Part shown: piece after piece, positions 33,907 to 43,781 of the stretch
Layout: every line of letters starts with the position of its first letter
Numbering within the stretch: the first letter of the stretch is position 1
From: Mesorhizobium jarvisii
Lineage (GTDB): Bacteria; Pseudomonadota; Alphaproteobacteria; Rhizobiales; Rhizobiaceae
Length of the DNA: 64,000 bases
Assembly: GCF_003601985.1 (NCBI RefSeq)
Contig: NZ_QZXA01000013.1
Location: 62,001-126,000 of the forward strand
Reading direction: 5' to 3'
Notes under the pieces: model-generated
What the model saw: only the letters and a program-made list of their open reading frames with translations
What the model was told of the DNA's origin: nothing
The model's database searches: none
Made by a program: the position numbers and the translations under genes

Positions 33907-36234
33907 CTAGTTCTGATTGATCTTGCTGCCCTTCATGGTGATGTCTTTCGAGGCTTTGACGCCAATCTCACCTGAACCTACGATGGTTATGTCCTTTCCT
34001 TCGATCGTGATCGTTCCGTCCTTCTTCAAAGCAATTCCAGCGGAACCACATTTGATCATTATGGAATCGCCTGCTTCGATCAGCAGGGCTTTGCCCACCT
34101 TGATGGCACCGTCTTCGCCGATTTCGACAGCGCTGCCTTTTGCAATCTTGAGCGCGCGCGCCCCGCCTACTTCAGTCGAATCATCATTAGCCACCTTGGT
34201 GGTGCGGCCCTTGCCGATTTCGGAGGCATGCTCGCCTGCCACAGTGAAACTCTGATCGGCGCCGACATTAACCGTTTGCGCCGCGCCGATGTTCCAGCTG
34301 TCGGCAGCCCCGATATCGTGGCTCTGCCCCGCCCCCACCGTCACACTCCGCGACGCCCCGATCGTATTCGTTTGCGCCGCGCCGACGCTCCGTGTCTCGG
34401 TGGCGCCCACGGTATCGACGCGCGCCGCGCCGACCGTCACCGTCTGCACCAGCCCCACCGTCTGCGAATGGCTGGCGTCGATGTTTTCCGTCGAATTGGC
34501 GACGACGTGGATCGTCTCGTTCGCCATCACCGTTAGCGACCGGTTCGCGCCGACCGTTTCGGTGTCGTTCGACCCGATGTTCGTCGTCTGGTCGACGCCG
34601 ACCTTGACGGTCTTGTTGTTGCCGACGTCCTCGTCGAGGTTATGGCCGACGGAGTGCTTGGCGTCATGGTCGATGCGGTCGGACTGGTCGTGCTGTACCG
34701 TCTTGTTGCGGTCGTGCTTGATCAGCAGATGGTGGTCCTTCTGCGCCTGGAAATTGACCAGTTCGGAACCGGCCTTGTCCTCGAACATCAGCTCGTTGTA
34801 GCCGCCACCGCCTTTCGAGGAATTGGACTTCCAGCCCGATTGCGTGGCGTTGGCAGGTAGCGCGTAGGGCGGCATCTCGGAGGCATTGTAGACGCGACCG
34901 GTGATGATCGGCAGGTCCGGGTCGCCCTCGATGAAATCGACGATGACCTCCTGGCCGATGCGCGGGATCTGGATGAAGCCCCAGCCGCTGCCAGCCCAGG
35001 TCTGAGACACGCGCACGAAACAGGACGAATTCTGGTCCTTCTTGCCGAGGCGGTCCCAGTGGAATTGCACCTTCACCCGCGCATATTTGTCGGTGAATAT
35101 CTCTTCGCCCGAAGGGCCGACCACCGTTGCCGTCTGCGGGCCGCGCATGATCGGTCTGGGCGTGATGCGCGGTGGCCGATAGGGCAATTTCGTGGGCGCT
35201 ACGCCCAGCACCACCTTGAAATTCTCGATGTGGGCTTCGTTCTGGGTCCGGTAGCCCGGATCGAACAGGCGGTATTCGGCGCTCACAACCAGATATTCCG
35301 TATTCTGGTCGTCGCGCGGAAAGCTTTCGAGCGTGAACTTGCAGCCGGAAAAAAGGCCGCGCACCGTACCGACGGCGGTGTTGCGATGGTGCACTGCCTG
35401 AAGTTCCTCGCGGCGGATCCCCGCGATCGTGTCGCCGCGCCCGACATCGAGATGCGCTCCGGGCTGGCGGTAGTTTTCGCCCGAAGCCTCCTTGTGGCTG
35501 AAGGGCTGGGCGGACTTCGCCATCAGATCAGCGCCGGGCTTCTCGAAGTCATAGTCCGTATGGGCGTAGGCGCCTGGCCGCACCGCACTGCCCGGGATCC
35601 ATTCGGTGATGTATTCTACGTCGCGTCGCGAGCCATAGCCCTCGAAATTATAAAGCACCTTCTCGTAGCCTGGAGCCGGCTTCAGCTTGCTCATCGCATC
35701 GCACAGCACGAGCGTGTGCTTGTCCTCATCATGCTCGAAGAAATAGAAAATGCCTTCGTGCTCGAACAACCGCTGTACGAAATCGAGATCACTCTCGTCA
35801 TACTGGACACAGTATTCGCGCGATGGATACGAGCCCTGCAGGCGCTTCTCGAATTTTGCGATGCCGTATTTCGAAAAGATCTTTTCGACGATCTCCACAG
35901 CCGTCATGTTCTGGAAAATGCGGCAATCGGTGGTATTTCCGAGGAACCAGAGCCACGGTCTGACGGTGGCCTCGTAGTAGGCCAGCCGGTCTTCTATGCG
36001 CGTAAGCTTGAAATCCGACACCAGGCCGCTGAACCAACGCTTTGGATCGGATTCACCTTCGACCGAAACGACGCCGCCCAGCATCTTGAGCGGATCGACG
36101 TCTCGGCTCTTGCTGACGAACCCGACGGTATAAGCAAAACTTCGGCTGATCTCGTCACGACCGACGAGATGGGTGAAGGTCAGCACATCGGCGCCAACCG
36201 GCGTGTGTACAACCGTGGCACGTTCGTTCGCCAT
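33907..36234 (-). CDS. vgrG: T6SS spike protein VgrG (TssI)
   Basis: A 775-residue VgrG. The N-terminal gp27-like part (about 1-380) has FTHLVGRDEISRSFAYTV, the YYEATVRPWLWFL block and ESDLDFVQRLFEHEGIFYFF. The gp5-like OB fold follows with VGPSGEEIFTDKYARVKVQF and GWGFIQIPRIGQEVIV. From about residue 515 to 690 a long needle of roughly eight-residue repeats (xxVGAxxT) forms a beta-helix tip, and the end has a DUF2345-like region. No toxin domain is fused. The ATG at 36234 follows GAGGAGGGG. The strand is opposite to the rest of the cluster. Confidence 0.95.
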   Translation of the reverse strand: MANERATVVHTPVGADVLTFTHLVGRDEISRSFAYTVGFVSKSRDVDPLKMLGGVVSVEGESDPKRWFSGLVSDFKLTRIEDRLAYYEATVRPWLWFLGNTTDCRIFQNMTAVEIVEKIFSKYGIAKFEKRLQGSYPSREYCVQYDESDLDFVQRLFEHEGIFYFFEHDEDKHTLVLCDAMSKLKPAPGYEKVLYNFEGYGSRRDVEYITEWIPGSAVRPGAYAHTDYDFEKPGADLMAKSAQPFSHKEASGENYRQPGAHLDVGRGDTIAGIRREELQAVHHRNTAVGTVRGLFSGCKFTLESFPRDDQNTEYLVVSAEYRLFDPGYRTQNEAHIENFKVVLGVAPTKLPYRPPRITPRPIMRGPQTATVVGPSGEEIFTDKYARVKVQFHWDRLGKKDQNSSCFVRVSQTWAGSGWGFIQIPRIGQEVIVDFIEGDPDLPIITGRVYNASEMPPYALPANATQSGWKSNSSKGGGGYNELMFEDKAGSELVNFQAQKDHHLLIKHDRNKTVQHDQSDRIDHDAKHSVGHNLDEDVGNNKTVKVGVDQTTNIGSNDTETVGANRSLTVMANETIHVVANSTENIDASHSQTVGLVQTVTVGAARVDTVGATETRSVGAAQTNTIGASRSVTVGAGQSHDIGAADSWNIGAAQTVNVGADQSFTVAGEHASEIGKGRTTKVANDDSTEVGGARALKIAKGSAVEIGEDGAIKVGKALLIEAGDSIMIKCGSAGIALKKDGTITIEGKDITIVGSGEIGVKASKDITMKGSKINQN
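34225..34660 (-). repeat. Coding repeat: VgrG needle octads
   Basis: Inside vgrG, about 18 repeats of eight residues (V-G-A/x-x-x-T pattern, such as AAQTVNVG and GASRSVTV) give a 24-base periodicity rich in GCGCCGACC on the + strand. It is a beta-helix feature and protein-coding, not a spacer array. Copy number may vary between strains by slippage. Confidence 0.7.
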
Positions 36235-36481
36235 GGGGTGTGCCCCTCCTCGACGCAGCCGCCAGTGTGATGGATTGAAGCCCCCGCTCCGTAAACTGCA
36301 TCACGCACGGGAGGTTTTCGAATTCACCGCATCGGACCTCTGCAAGCCTACCATATGTTTGTTGGAGGCCAAACAGAAGCAATGTCTAAACCGTGGCGTG
36401 CATTCATGTGAAGCGCACCTCTCCCACTGCGCTGGCAAGATGCTAGAATGCCTAGGATTTCAGGTTTGCCAGTGGCGTCGA
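36235..36481. promoter_or_regulatory. Divergent region between vgrG and second fha
   Basis: About 247 bases between divergent genes. It should contain promoters for the leftward vgrG module and the rightward FHA-TssL-TssM operon. I saw no clear sigma-54 or -35/-10 element. The AT-richest part is at about 36325-36400. Confidence 0.35.
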
Positions 36482-37561
36482 ATGTTCATTTCGCTCCAGA
36501 TCAGCAATGTTGACAGACTGCCGCCAGGCATTTCGGCGAGCTATGCCGCCCGCGACCGCAGCTTCGAAATCGGGCGCGAAAATTGCGACTGGACACTTAC
36601 CGACCCCGACAAGTTCATCTCAGGCCGGCATTGCGAAGTCCATTATCAGGCGGGCTCGTTCTGGCTTCATGACGTCTCGCGCAACGGCACTTTCGTCAAC
36701 GGCTCCAGCCAGCGCATGAATGCGCCGCATCGGCTGACCCAAGGCGACCGGCTGCTGATCGGCCGTTATGTCGTCGCCGTTTCGGTCGACGAAGAGCGCG
36801 CCGCCACCGGCCATCCGCAAGCCAGGACCGGTTCAACGCAACGCGAGTTGCCGCCCTCGACGGGAAGGCCGCTGGAACTTGGCAGCGCGCCATTCCACAA
36901 TCCAGCGGGGCAGCGCCCGGCCGGGTCAACGCCGGTGCCGACGTCTTCGGCGCTGCAGCCCAGCCCCGCTGTCCCGGTCAAGCAGTCGGGGGAAGCGGAC
37001 GGGATACTGCGCGATATCGCCAGGGCGGCCGGCTTATCGCCGGAGCTGTTGCAGTCGCGCGACCCGCATGACGTCGCTGCGGAGATCGGTGCGGTGCTGA
37101 GAACCACGGTCGAGCAGCTGTCCTTGCTGCTCAAGGCGCGGGCGGCGGCCAAGGTGCTCGCCAAAAGCGCGCACCGCACGATGATCAGTGCCGAGGACAA
37201 CAACCCGCTGAAATTCGTGCCGGGCACCGACGACATACTCGAGATCATGTTTGCCAAGCGCCGGGCCGGCTATCTCGATGCCAGGCATAGCATCGAGGAT
37301 GCGTTCCGCGACCTGAAGACCCACGAAATCGCAACCTACGCCGCCATGCAGGCCGCGCTCTCGCGGCTGCTCGACGACCTGTCGCCGGAGGCGATCGCTA
37401 AAAGAATCCCGCCTGCGTCCTTTTCGTCCAGGAAAAGCCAGGCCTGGGACGCGCTCGTCGCAACGTGGCGGACGATGGAGGACAAGCACGAAAACGGCAT
37501 GCTGGATGTCTTCCTCGCCTATTTCGCCGAAGCCTACGCCAAGGCAGGCAAGCAGAAATAG
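36482..37561 (+). CDS. tagH: FHA-domain T6SS protein, copy 2
   Basis: A 359-residue protein. Its FHA domain has the SFEIGRENCDWTL opening, SGRHCEVHY for phosphothreonine, and SRNGTFVNG. A Pro/Ser-rich linker precedes a C-terminal TagH/ImpI domain (NNPLKFVPGTDDILEIMF). The ATG at 36482 is preferred over the open frame upstream to 36173. It is shorter than the first TagH (486 residues) and distinct in sequence, so it is an old paralogue. It likely reads PpkA phosphorylation near TssL2/TssM2, the genes downstream. Confidence 0.85.
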   Translation: MFISLQISNVDRLPPGISASYAARDRSFEIGRENCDWTLTDPDKFISGRHCEVHYQAGSFWLHDVSRNGTFVNGSSQRMNAPHRLTQGDRLLIGRYVVAVSVDEERAATGHPQARTGSTQRELPPSTGRPLELGSAPFHNPAGQRPAGSTPVPTSSALQPSPAVPVKQSGEADGILRDIARAAGLSPELLQSRDPHDVAAEIGAVLRTTVEQLSLLLKARAAAKVLAKSAHRTMISAEDNNPLKFVPGTDDILEIMFAKRRAGYLDARHSIEDAFRDLKTHEIATYAAMQAALSRLLDDLSPEAIAKRIPPASFSSRKSQAWDALVATWRTMEDKHENGMLDVFLAYFAEAYAKAGKQK

Positions 37562-37824
37562 CCGCGCTCGGCAAATGTCGTCAGCAACGCTCTTACGGGC
37601 TGTGTGAGGGACGCCGTGGAAGAAGCCGCTTCCTTGATCATCCTGCTTTCCGATTTCAATCGGCTTGCCGTGCGACTAGGATAGCGCATGGGCGCTTGCC
37701 TGGCTGGCAAAGCGGTGTGGCTTGGGGCGTGTGCAGGAATGTCATGTTTCGGCAAGATCAGTCTTTCCATCCGGCTCGCTGTTGATACCCAGCCTGGTAC
37801 GCGCACCTCGACGGTGGTGCGCCG

Positions 37825-39339
37825 ATGAGCTCGAAGGACGATCCCTCCGAGCCGCCGGATAAAACCGTCATCCGCGCACCACGGCCAAGACAAAAGCCGC
37901 GCGTGGCTCCCGGTCGTTCCGGTGCGCCATCACCCGCCAGGGAATCGACAGTGTTCGACCCCGGCCTCGGCCGACAAATGCCCCCCGGCTGGTCGTCCGG
38001 AACCGTGGTCTTTCAGGAAGCCGGCCACGGGGCTGAGCCCGCGGCGGCACCGGCGTTGCAGCAGGACGCCTTGCTCGACGCCTCAGCTGGCGTGAAGTAT
38101 GCCGCGACAAATCCTATCCTATCCGCCGCAGCCCCCTTGCTCATGCTGTTCGGTCAGCTACGGCTGATACCGGTCGAACGGCAAGCCGCGGCCTTGGCGG
38201 AGCATATCGCAGACGCCATCGAGACCTTTGACCACACCATCGCCAAAGCCGGCATTGGGGAAGAAGACGCACGGATCGCGAAATTCGCGCTTTGCGAAAC
38301 CGCCGACGATCTCGTCGGCAACCTGCCCTGGCCGAACAAGGAAACCTGGCTTCAGCACAGTCTGGTGGCGCGGTTCTTCCACACACGACCGACAGGCACC
38401 GGCTTCTATGAAGCGCTGAACAACCTCCTCGCCAAGCCTGAAGCGCATTACGACCTGCTCGAATTGATGCATGCCTGCCTGTCGCTGGGGTTCGAGGGCC
38501 AGTATCGGGGATTGTCCAGCGAACGGAACACACTCGAGCGCGTCCGGCGCGACGTCTATGACACGCTGCGCTATTTCAGGCCGCGCGCCGCCGAGGACAT
38601 TTCGCCCCGGTGGCAAGGCATGGCGGCGGCAATGACCAGGCCAGGAGGGCGGCTGCCTCTATGGGCGATCGCAGCCGCCGCGGCGACCCTGGTGACGGCG
38701 GCTTTTTTCGGGCTACGGATCCTGATCACCGATGAAGGCGATGCAACCGCCGGCGCGCTGCTGGCGCTCAATCCTTCCACCCCGGTCACCATTGAACGCG
38801 CCAGCGTGGCGGCACCCGCCGAACCGGTGCAAGCCAAACCGCCGCCACCCTCTCCCCCGGACACCACGCAGATCGACCGCATCCGCGCGGCACTCGCCCA
38901 GGAGATCGCCGCCGGCGGACTGAACGTCGGTACGAAGGGCGACTTCATCGTCGTCGAGATCAGCAACCAGCTTCTGTTCGCATCCGGCCAGGCTGATTTG
39001 AAAGCACAGTTCCAGCCGATCGCGGCCGATATCGCCACGGCGCTCGACGCCGAAGCCGGACCGATCAAGATCGTCGGCCACACCGACAATGTGAAGCCGA
39101 AGAAGTCGAGCACGTTCAAATCGAATTTCGATCTCTCGGTCGCCCGCGCGAAGGCCGTGCAGGCGATGATCGCCAGGCAATTGAACGATCCGTCGCGTCT
39201 GAGCGTGGACGGCAAGGGCGAAGACGAACCCATCGCCGACAACGCGACGGCGGACGGCCGCGCCAAGAACCGCCGCGTCGACGTGATGATCCCGAAACAG
39301 GAGACCTTGCAGACCGGCTCGGCGGAGAACGGCAACTAA
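37825..39339 (+). CDS. tssL: T6SS membrane protein TssL with OmpA domain, copy 2
   Basis: A 504-residue TssL paralogue. A Pro-rich, charged cytoplasmic N-terminus of about 90 residues precedes a DotU domain with LLMLFGQLRLIP and LLELMHACLSLGFEGQYR. A membrane helix (about 275-297) and a C-terminal OmpA domain (IKIVGHTDNVKPKK, KNRRVDVMIP) follow. It is longer than copy 1 because of the N-terminal tail. The stop overlaps tssM2 by one base (TAATG), so the two are co-translated. Confidence 0.9.
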   Translation: MSSKDDPSEPPDKTVIRAPRPRQKPRVAPGRSGAPSPARESTVFDPGLGRQMPPGWSSGTVVFQEAGHGAEPAAAPALQQDALLDASAGVKYAATNPILSAAAPLLMLFGQLRLIPVERQAAALAEHIADAIETFDHTIAKAGIGEEDARIAKFALCETADDLVGNLPWPNKETWLQHSLVARFFHTRPTGTGFYEALNNLLAKPEAHYDLLELMHACLSLGFEGQYRGLSSERNTLERVRRDVYDTLRYFRPRAAEDISPRWQGMAAAMTRPGGRLPLWAIAAAAATLVTAAFFGLRILITDEGDATAGALLALNPSTPVTIERASVAAPAEPVQAKPPPPSPPDTTQIDRIRAALAQEIAAGGLNVGTKGDFIVVEISNQLLFASGQADLKAQFQPIAADIATALDAEAGPIKIVGHTDNVKPKKSSTFKSNFDLSVARAKAVQAMIARQLNDPSRLSVDGKGEDEPIADNATADGRAKNRRVDVMIPKQETLQTGSAENGN

Positions 39340-42300
39340 TGGGCTGGGTGCTGCGGATATTCAGCGTGCTCGCCCTGGCCGGCTTCTCGGCCGCCGTCTG
39401 GTATGCCGGACCGCTGATCCGCTTCGCCGATACCCGCCCGCTCGGATCCGTGTGGCTCAGGGCGGTCATCATCGGGGTAACGGTGGCCGTGCTGGCGTTG
39501 TTCTACGGCATCGGCTTCTGGCAAAGGCGCAAGGCGCAAAGGGCGCTCGAAGCGGCCATCGTGCGCAGCGACGAGCGCAACGACGATGCACAGGTGCTCG
39601 AAGCGCGCATGAGCGAGGCCATCGCGACGCTGAAGCGGACGAGCGGCAAGCGCAACTTCCTCTATGATATTCCCTGGTACATCATCATCGGCCCGCCAGG
39701 CGCCGGGAAGACGACGGCTCTGGTCAATTCCGGGCTGAAATTTCCGCTTGCGGGCTCCGGCAATGCCCAGCCGGTGGCCGGCGTCGGCGGCACGCGGTCA
39801 TGCGACTGGTGGTTTACCGATGAGGCGGTGCTGATCGACACGGCCGGCCGCTACACGACGCAGGAATCGGACCGCGAGCGCGACAAGGCAAGCTGGCTTG
39901 CTTTCCTCGGATTGCTCAAGAAAAACCGCGTAAGGCAACCGATCAACGGCGTGATCCTGGCCATCAGCCTCGCCGATCTCATTGGCCTCGACGACCAGCA
40001 AATCGAGGCGCATGTGACCGAGATAAGAAGCCGCCTGCGCGAATTGCACGAGACGCTGAAGATCCAGTTTCCCGTCTATCTGCTTTTCACCAAGGCCGAT
40101 CTCGTCTCCGGCTTCATGGATTATTTCGGCCAATTCGACGAAGCAGGCAGGCGCAAGGTGTGGGGCGCGACGTTCCAGACCGCCGATCGCACAAGGAACA
40201 TGGCCGGCGAGGCGCCGGCCGAATTCGACGGGCTGGCGAAGCGCTTGGCGGAAGAAGTTGTCGATCGCTTGCAGGAGGAGGCCGACCCGGTGGCGCGCAT
40301 CGCCATCTTCGGCTTCCCGGCACAGTTCGGTGCGCTGGGGAACCGGATAGCGCATTTTATCGGTAGCTTGTTCGATGCCTCTCGATCGCATGTCAATGTC
40401 AGCCTGCGGGGCCTCTATTTCTCCTCTGGTACTCAGGAAGGAACCCCGTTCGACCAGGTGCTGGGCACGATCGGCCGCAGCTTCGGCAGCACCTCGCAGG
40501 CGCATCTTTCCGGCATCGGCAAGAGCTTCTTCCTGCACGATCTGCTGACCAATGTGATCTTCCCGGAATCGGGCTGGGTATCCTTCGACCGAGCGGCCGA
40601 ACGGCGCGCCAGGCTCGCGAGATTTGGCGGCCTCGCCGCCGTTGCGCTGGCGGCCTTGGCGGCTCTCGGCGTGCTTGGCCTCAGCTTCTTCGCCAACAAG
40701 TCGCTGATCGCCTCCACCCGGCAGGCGATGGCACAGTATCGCGACAGCGCCGATTCACTGCTGAAGAGCACGACGGTGACCGACGTTGATCTCGAAAACG
40801 TCATCGGCCCGCTCGACCAGTTGCGCAACCTGCCGGCTGGCTACGAGAACGGCGACCAGGCAAAGCCGATCGAGGAGACGTTCGGGCTCAGCCAGCGCGA
40901 GAGGCTGCTGTCGGCCTCCAGGACCGCCTACCGACAAGCGCTCGAGCGGACATTCCGCTCCCGGCTGCTGGTGCAGGCCGAGCGCACCATCCAGGCCAAG
41001 ATGGCCGATCCGATCGCGCTTTACGAACCGCTGAAGATCTACCTTATGCTGGGCGGCAAGGCTCCGAAGGTCGATGACGAGTTGATTGTCTCCTGGATGA
41101 GGCAGGATTGGGAAGAGAACCGCTATCCCGGCGAGAACAACCGCGAGGGCCGCGCGCAGCTCGAAAAGCATCTGCGTGCGATGCTCGCGCTCGACGACGC
41201 CTACGATCCCGTCTTTGAGCTCAACCAGCCACTGATCGAAGCCGCCCAACGCTCGCTTGGGCGCATGAGCCTTGCCGACCGCGCTTCGGCGCTGATCAGG
41301 TCGGCCGTCTACGCCGCAAGGCTGGAGGACCTCTCCGTCGCCGCGAAAGCCGGTCCCGAGACGCAGCTGCTGTTCGAACGCATGGATGGCAGCGACCTCG
41401 CCGATCTCAACGTTCCTGGACTTTACACGCGCGCCGGCTTCAACCGCTTCTTCCTGCCGCAGCTCTCGCGCATCGCGCAAATGCTCGTCAACGACCAGTG
41501 GGTGCTCGGCGGAGGCGGCGAACAGGGCGGCATCGACCAGGACCTGCCCAAGCTCGGCCCCGAACTGATCGACCGCTACGGCAAGGAATTCTCTTCCGCA
41601 TGGAGCCGCGTGCTCGACCAGCTCAAGTTCAAGGCGTTGCTCAAGGACAAGCCGCAATATCTCGCGCTTTCCACCCTCGCCGCACCGGACTCGCCTCTCG
41701 ATCAGCTGTTCACCGCGATCGCCGATGAGACCGCATTGACGAAGCAGAACACCACGGCCGAGGGCGAGAGCGCAGCGCAAGAAGACCCCGCCAGCATGGC
41801 CAAAGGTCTGGCACGCATCGGCCTGCAGATCGCTGGCGGCAAGTCGCAGAGCCGAGCCGGATTGGACCCGGCTGTCGCGCAGAATGCCGGTGCGAGCGTC
41901 GAGGCACAGTTTCGACCGTTCCAGGCCCTGGTCAGCGGCGCCAGTGGACGGCGGCCGCTCGATGCGTTGACGCGGAATTTCCGCGACATCTTTCAAAGCC
42001 TCAAGCTTTCGGCCGATGTCCCTTCCCAGACCGAACGCGTCAACGCCAACCTGCAGCTGCAGATCTCCACGCTGCGCGCAAACGCCTCGCGCCTTCCGAA
42101 GCCGCTTGCGCGCATGGTCAACGCGGCAGCGGACGAGTTTGAAGGCAATGTCGCGGAAGCTTCGGTGGCCAACCTCAACCAGAACCTCGACCAGACGGTC
42201 ACACGAGCCTGCGAAGAGGCGGTCAACGGTCGCTATCCCTTCGTCAGTGACGGCACCGAAGAGATCTCGATAGCGGATTTCGCCAAGCTCTTCGCGCCGG

Positions 42301-42866
42301 GCGGGCTGATGGACCGCTTCTTCGCGCAGAACCTTGCGCCGCTGATCGACATGACCGGCCAGGAATGGACCTGGAGACAGGACGCCCGCTCCAGCCGCGA
42401 CCTGGCGAAGTCGACCTTGAAATCATTTCAGGCGGCCGCCGAAATCCGCAGCGCCTTCTTCCCTTCCGGCGGCTCGGTGCCGTCGGTTTCGATCACCATC
42501 ACGCCTTTTTCGCTGAATAGCGACGCAGACAACGCGGTTCTCGACATTGACGGCCAGACCGTCCAGGGCAGCCAAACGGGGAACGCGCCAAGCACAGTGA
42601 CCTGGCCGAACAGCACTGCCTCCGGTTCCGCCAGCCTAAGCCTGATGCCGGAAATGCCAGGCCGCGACTCCGCTCTCAAATTCGAAGGACCGTGGGCCTT
42701 GAAGCGTCTGTTGGACAAGGCGACCATCACCGCCAATGGCGCCAACACCGAAGCTCGCTTCGTGATCGGCGGACGAGACGTCGCTTACACGATGCAGACC
42801 GGACCGGGGGCCAATCCATTCCTGCTGCCGGCCCTGTCCGGTTTCAGCTGTCCAAAGGCGTTCTGA
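39339..42866 (+). CDS. tssM: T6SS membrane protein TssM (IcmF), copy 2
   Basis: A 1175-residue TssM paralogue. Two N-terminal helices (about 1-30 and 35-60) precede a P-loop domain with GPPGAGKTTALVNSG (about 112) and VLIDTAGRYTT. A third helix at about 428-450 is followed by the periplasmic part and a C-terminal IcmF domain ending in LSGFSCPKAF. The P-loop is intact. It is similar in length and layout to copy 1. It probably makes a membrane complex with TssL2 and either serves the same T6SS or a variant form. Confidence 0.95.
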   Translation: MGWVLRIFSVLALAGFSAAVWYAGPLIRFADTRPLGSVWLRAVIIGVTVAVLALFYGIGFWQRRKAQRALEAAIVRSDERNDDAQVLEARMSEAIATLKRTSGKRNFLYDIPWYIIIGPPGAGKTTALVNSGLKFPLAGSGNAQPVAGVGGTRSCDWWFTDEAVLIDTAGRYTTQESDRERDKASWLAFLGLLKKNRVRQPINGVILAISLADLIGLDDQQIEAHVTEIRSRLRELHETLKIQFPVYLLFTKADLVSGFMDYFGQFDEAGRRKVWGATFQTADRTRNMAGEAPAEFDGLAKRLAEEVVDRLQEEADPVARIAIFGFPAQFGALGNRIAHFIGSLFDASRSHVNVSLRGLYFSSGTQEGTPFDQVLGTIGRSFGSTSQAHLSGIGKSFFLHDLLTNVIFPESGWVSFDRAAERRARLARFGGLAAVALAALAALGVLGLSFFANKSLIASTRQAMAQYRDSADSLLKSTTVTDVDLENVIGPLDQLRNLPAGYENGDQAKPIEETFGLSQRERLLSASRTAYRQALERTFRSRLLVQAERTIQAKMADPIALYEPLKIYLMLGGKAPKVDDELIVSWMRQDWEENRYPGENNREGRAQLEKHLRAMLALDDAYDPVFELNQPLIEAAQRSLGRMSLADRASALIRSAVYAARLEDLSVAAKAGPETQLLFERMDGSDLADLNVPGLYTRAGFNRFFLPQLSRIAQMLVNDQWVLGGGGEQGGIDQDLPKLGPELIDRYGKEFSSAWSRVLDQLKFKALLKDKPQYLALSTLAAPDSPLDQLFTAIADETALTKQNTTAEGESAAQEDPASMAKGLARIGLQIAGGKSQSRAGLDPAVAQNAGASVEAQFRPFQALVSGASGRRPLDALTRNFRDIFQSLKLSADVPSQTERVNANLQLQISTLRANASRLPKPLARMVNAAADEFEGNVAEASVANLNQNLDQTVTRACEEAVNGRYPFVSDGTEEISIADFAKLFAPGGLMDRFFAQNLAPLIDMTGQEWTWRQDARSSRDLAKSTLKSFQAAAEIRSAFFPSGGSVPSVSITITPFSLNSDADNAVLDIDGQTVQGSQTGNAPSTVTWPNSTASGSASLSLMPEMPGRDSALKFEGPWALKRLLDKATITANGANTEARFVIGGRDVAYTMQTGPGANPFLLPALSGFSCPKAF

Positions 42867-42962
42867 CATGGCTGTGTTCCAGCGCGCCGCCGGCCGCAGC
42901 CCTCATTTCGGTACTCTAACGTATGCGCTTGTGGCAAAGTGGCCTGGGCACGCCGCCCATGA

Positions 42963-43781
42963 TTGGTCACAGAGGACGCTCGCGAAGCGCTTGGTGGCAA
43001 ATTGAGTTCTGTCGCCCTTCCCATCGAAAGCTTCGGCGTAAGCCATAAGGGCTGCGTGCGCGACCACAATGAGGACAACTACCTGATAGAGCCGCAGACC
43101 GGCCTGTGGGTGGTGGCCGATGGCATGGGCGGGCACGAGGCCGGCGAGGTCGCATCGGCCAGCATCGTCGATCATCTGGCGACGATCGGCATTGCAAGCT
43201 CGGCGCCGGACCTTCGCGCGCGCTTCGAAGACCGGCTGAGCCGCGCCAATTCCGAAATCCGCGACATCTCGCGATCCCGCGGCATCACCATCGGGTCCAC
43301 CTTCGCGGCCTTGCTTGCAATGGACGGACGCTTCGCTGGCCTGTGGGCCGGCGACAGCCGCATCTATCTGGTCCGCAACGGTGTGATCTTTCAGGTCTCG
43401 AAGGATCACACCGAGGTCCAGGAACTGCTGGACCGCGGCATGATAAGCCCGGAGGAAGCGCTTACCTGGCCGCGCCGCCATGTCATCACCCATGCCGTCG
43501 GCGTCAGCGATGAGCTCGAGATCGATTTCCAGCAGGGCGAGCTGATGCCGGGGGATGTTTTCGTCCTGAGCACCGACGGACTGACGGCGCATGTCAGCGA
43601 CGCCGAGATCGAAGCCGCAGTGATATCCGCAACGCCGCAAGCGGCGTGCCGAAGCCTGCTGGAGACGGTGCTGGCGCGCGGCGGAACCGACAATGTGACC
43701 ATCGTACTCGTGAAGATCGGCGGCGGTCGCAACGGCGCGCTCCATTCGGATCGGTCCGGAGCGGAGAGCCTGGTGAGATGA
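42963..43781 (+). CDS. pppA: T6SS PP2C-type protein phosphatase PppA
   Basis: A roughly 272-residue PP2C phosphatase. Metal-binding motifs are seen in order: RDHNEDN, VADGMGGHEAG, GSTFAALL, AGDSRIYLVR, STDGLTAHV and GTDNVTIVLVK. It removes the phosphate that PpkA places on Fha, switching T6SS assembly off. The start is uncertain: the frame opens with TTG at 42963, and another TTG at 43002 has GGTGG at good spacing. Its stop overlaps ppkA (ATGA), so the opposing enzymes are made together. Confidence 0.9.
   Translation: MVTEDAREALGGKLSSVALPIESFGVSHKGCVRDHNEDNYLIEPQTGLWVVADGMGGHEAGEVASASIVDHLATIGIASSAPDLRARFEDRLSRANSEIRDISRSRGITIGSTFAALLAMDGRFAGLWAGDSRIYLVRNGVIFQVSKDHTEVQELLDRGMISPEEALTWPRRHVITHAVGVSDELEIDFQQGELMPGDVFVLSTDGLTAHVSDAEIEAAVISATPQAACRSLLETVLARGGTDNVTIVLVKIGGGRNGALHSDRSGAESLVR

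Noticed and set aside
34225-34660. Regular 24-base repeats resembling an array
   Set aside because: They encode the VgrG needle octads in frame, without distinct spacers or cas genes, so not a CRISPR.
36210-36232. TGGCACG-like sigma-54 sequence near the vgrG start
   Set aside because: The -12 part (TTCGC) does not match TTGCA, it lies inside the vgrG coding start and is about 250 bases from the rightward gene.
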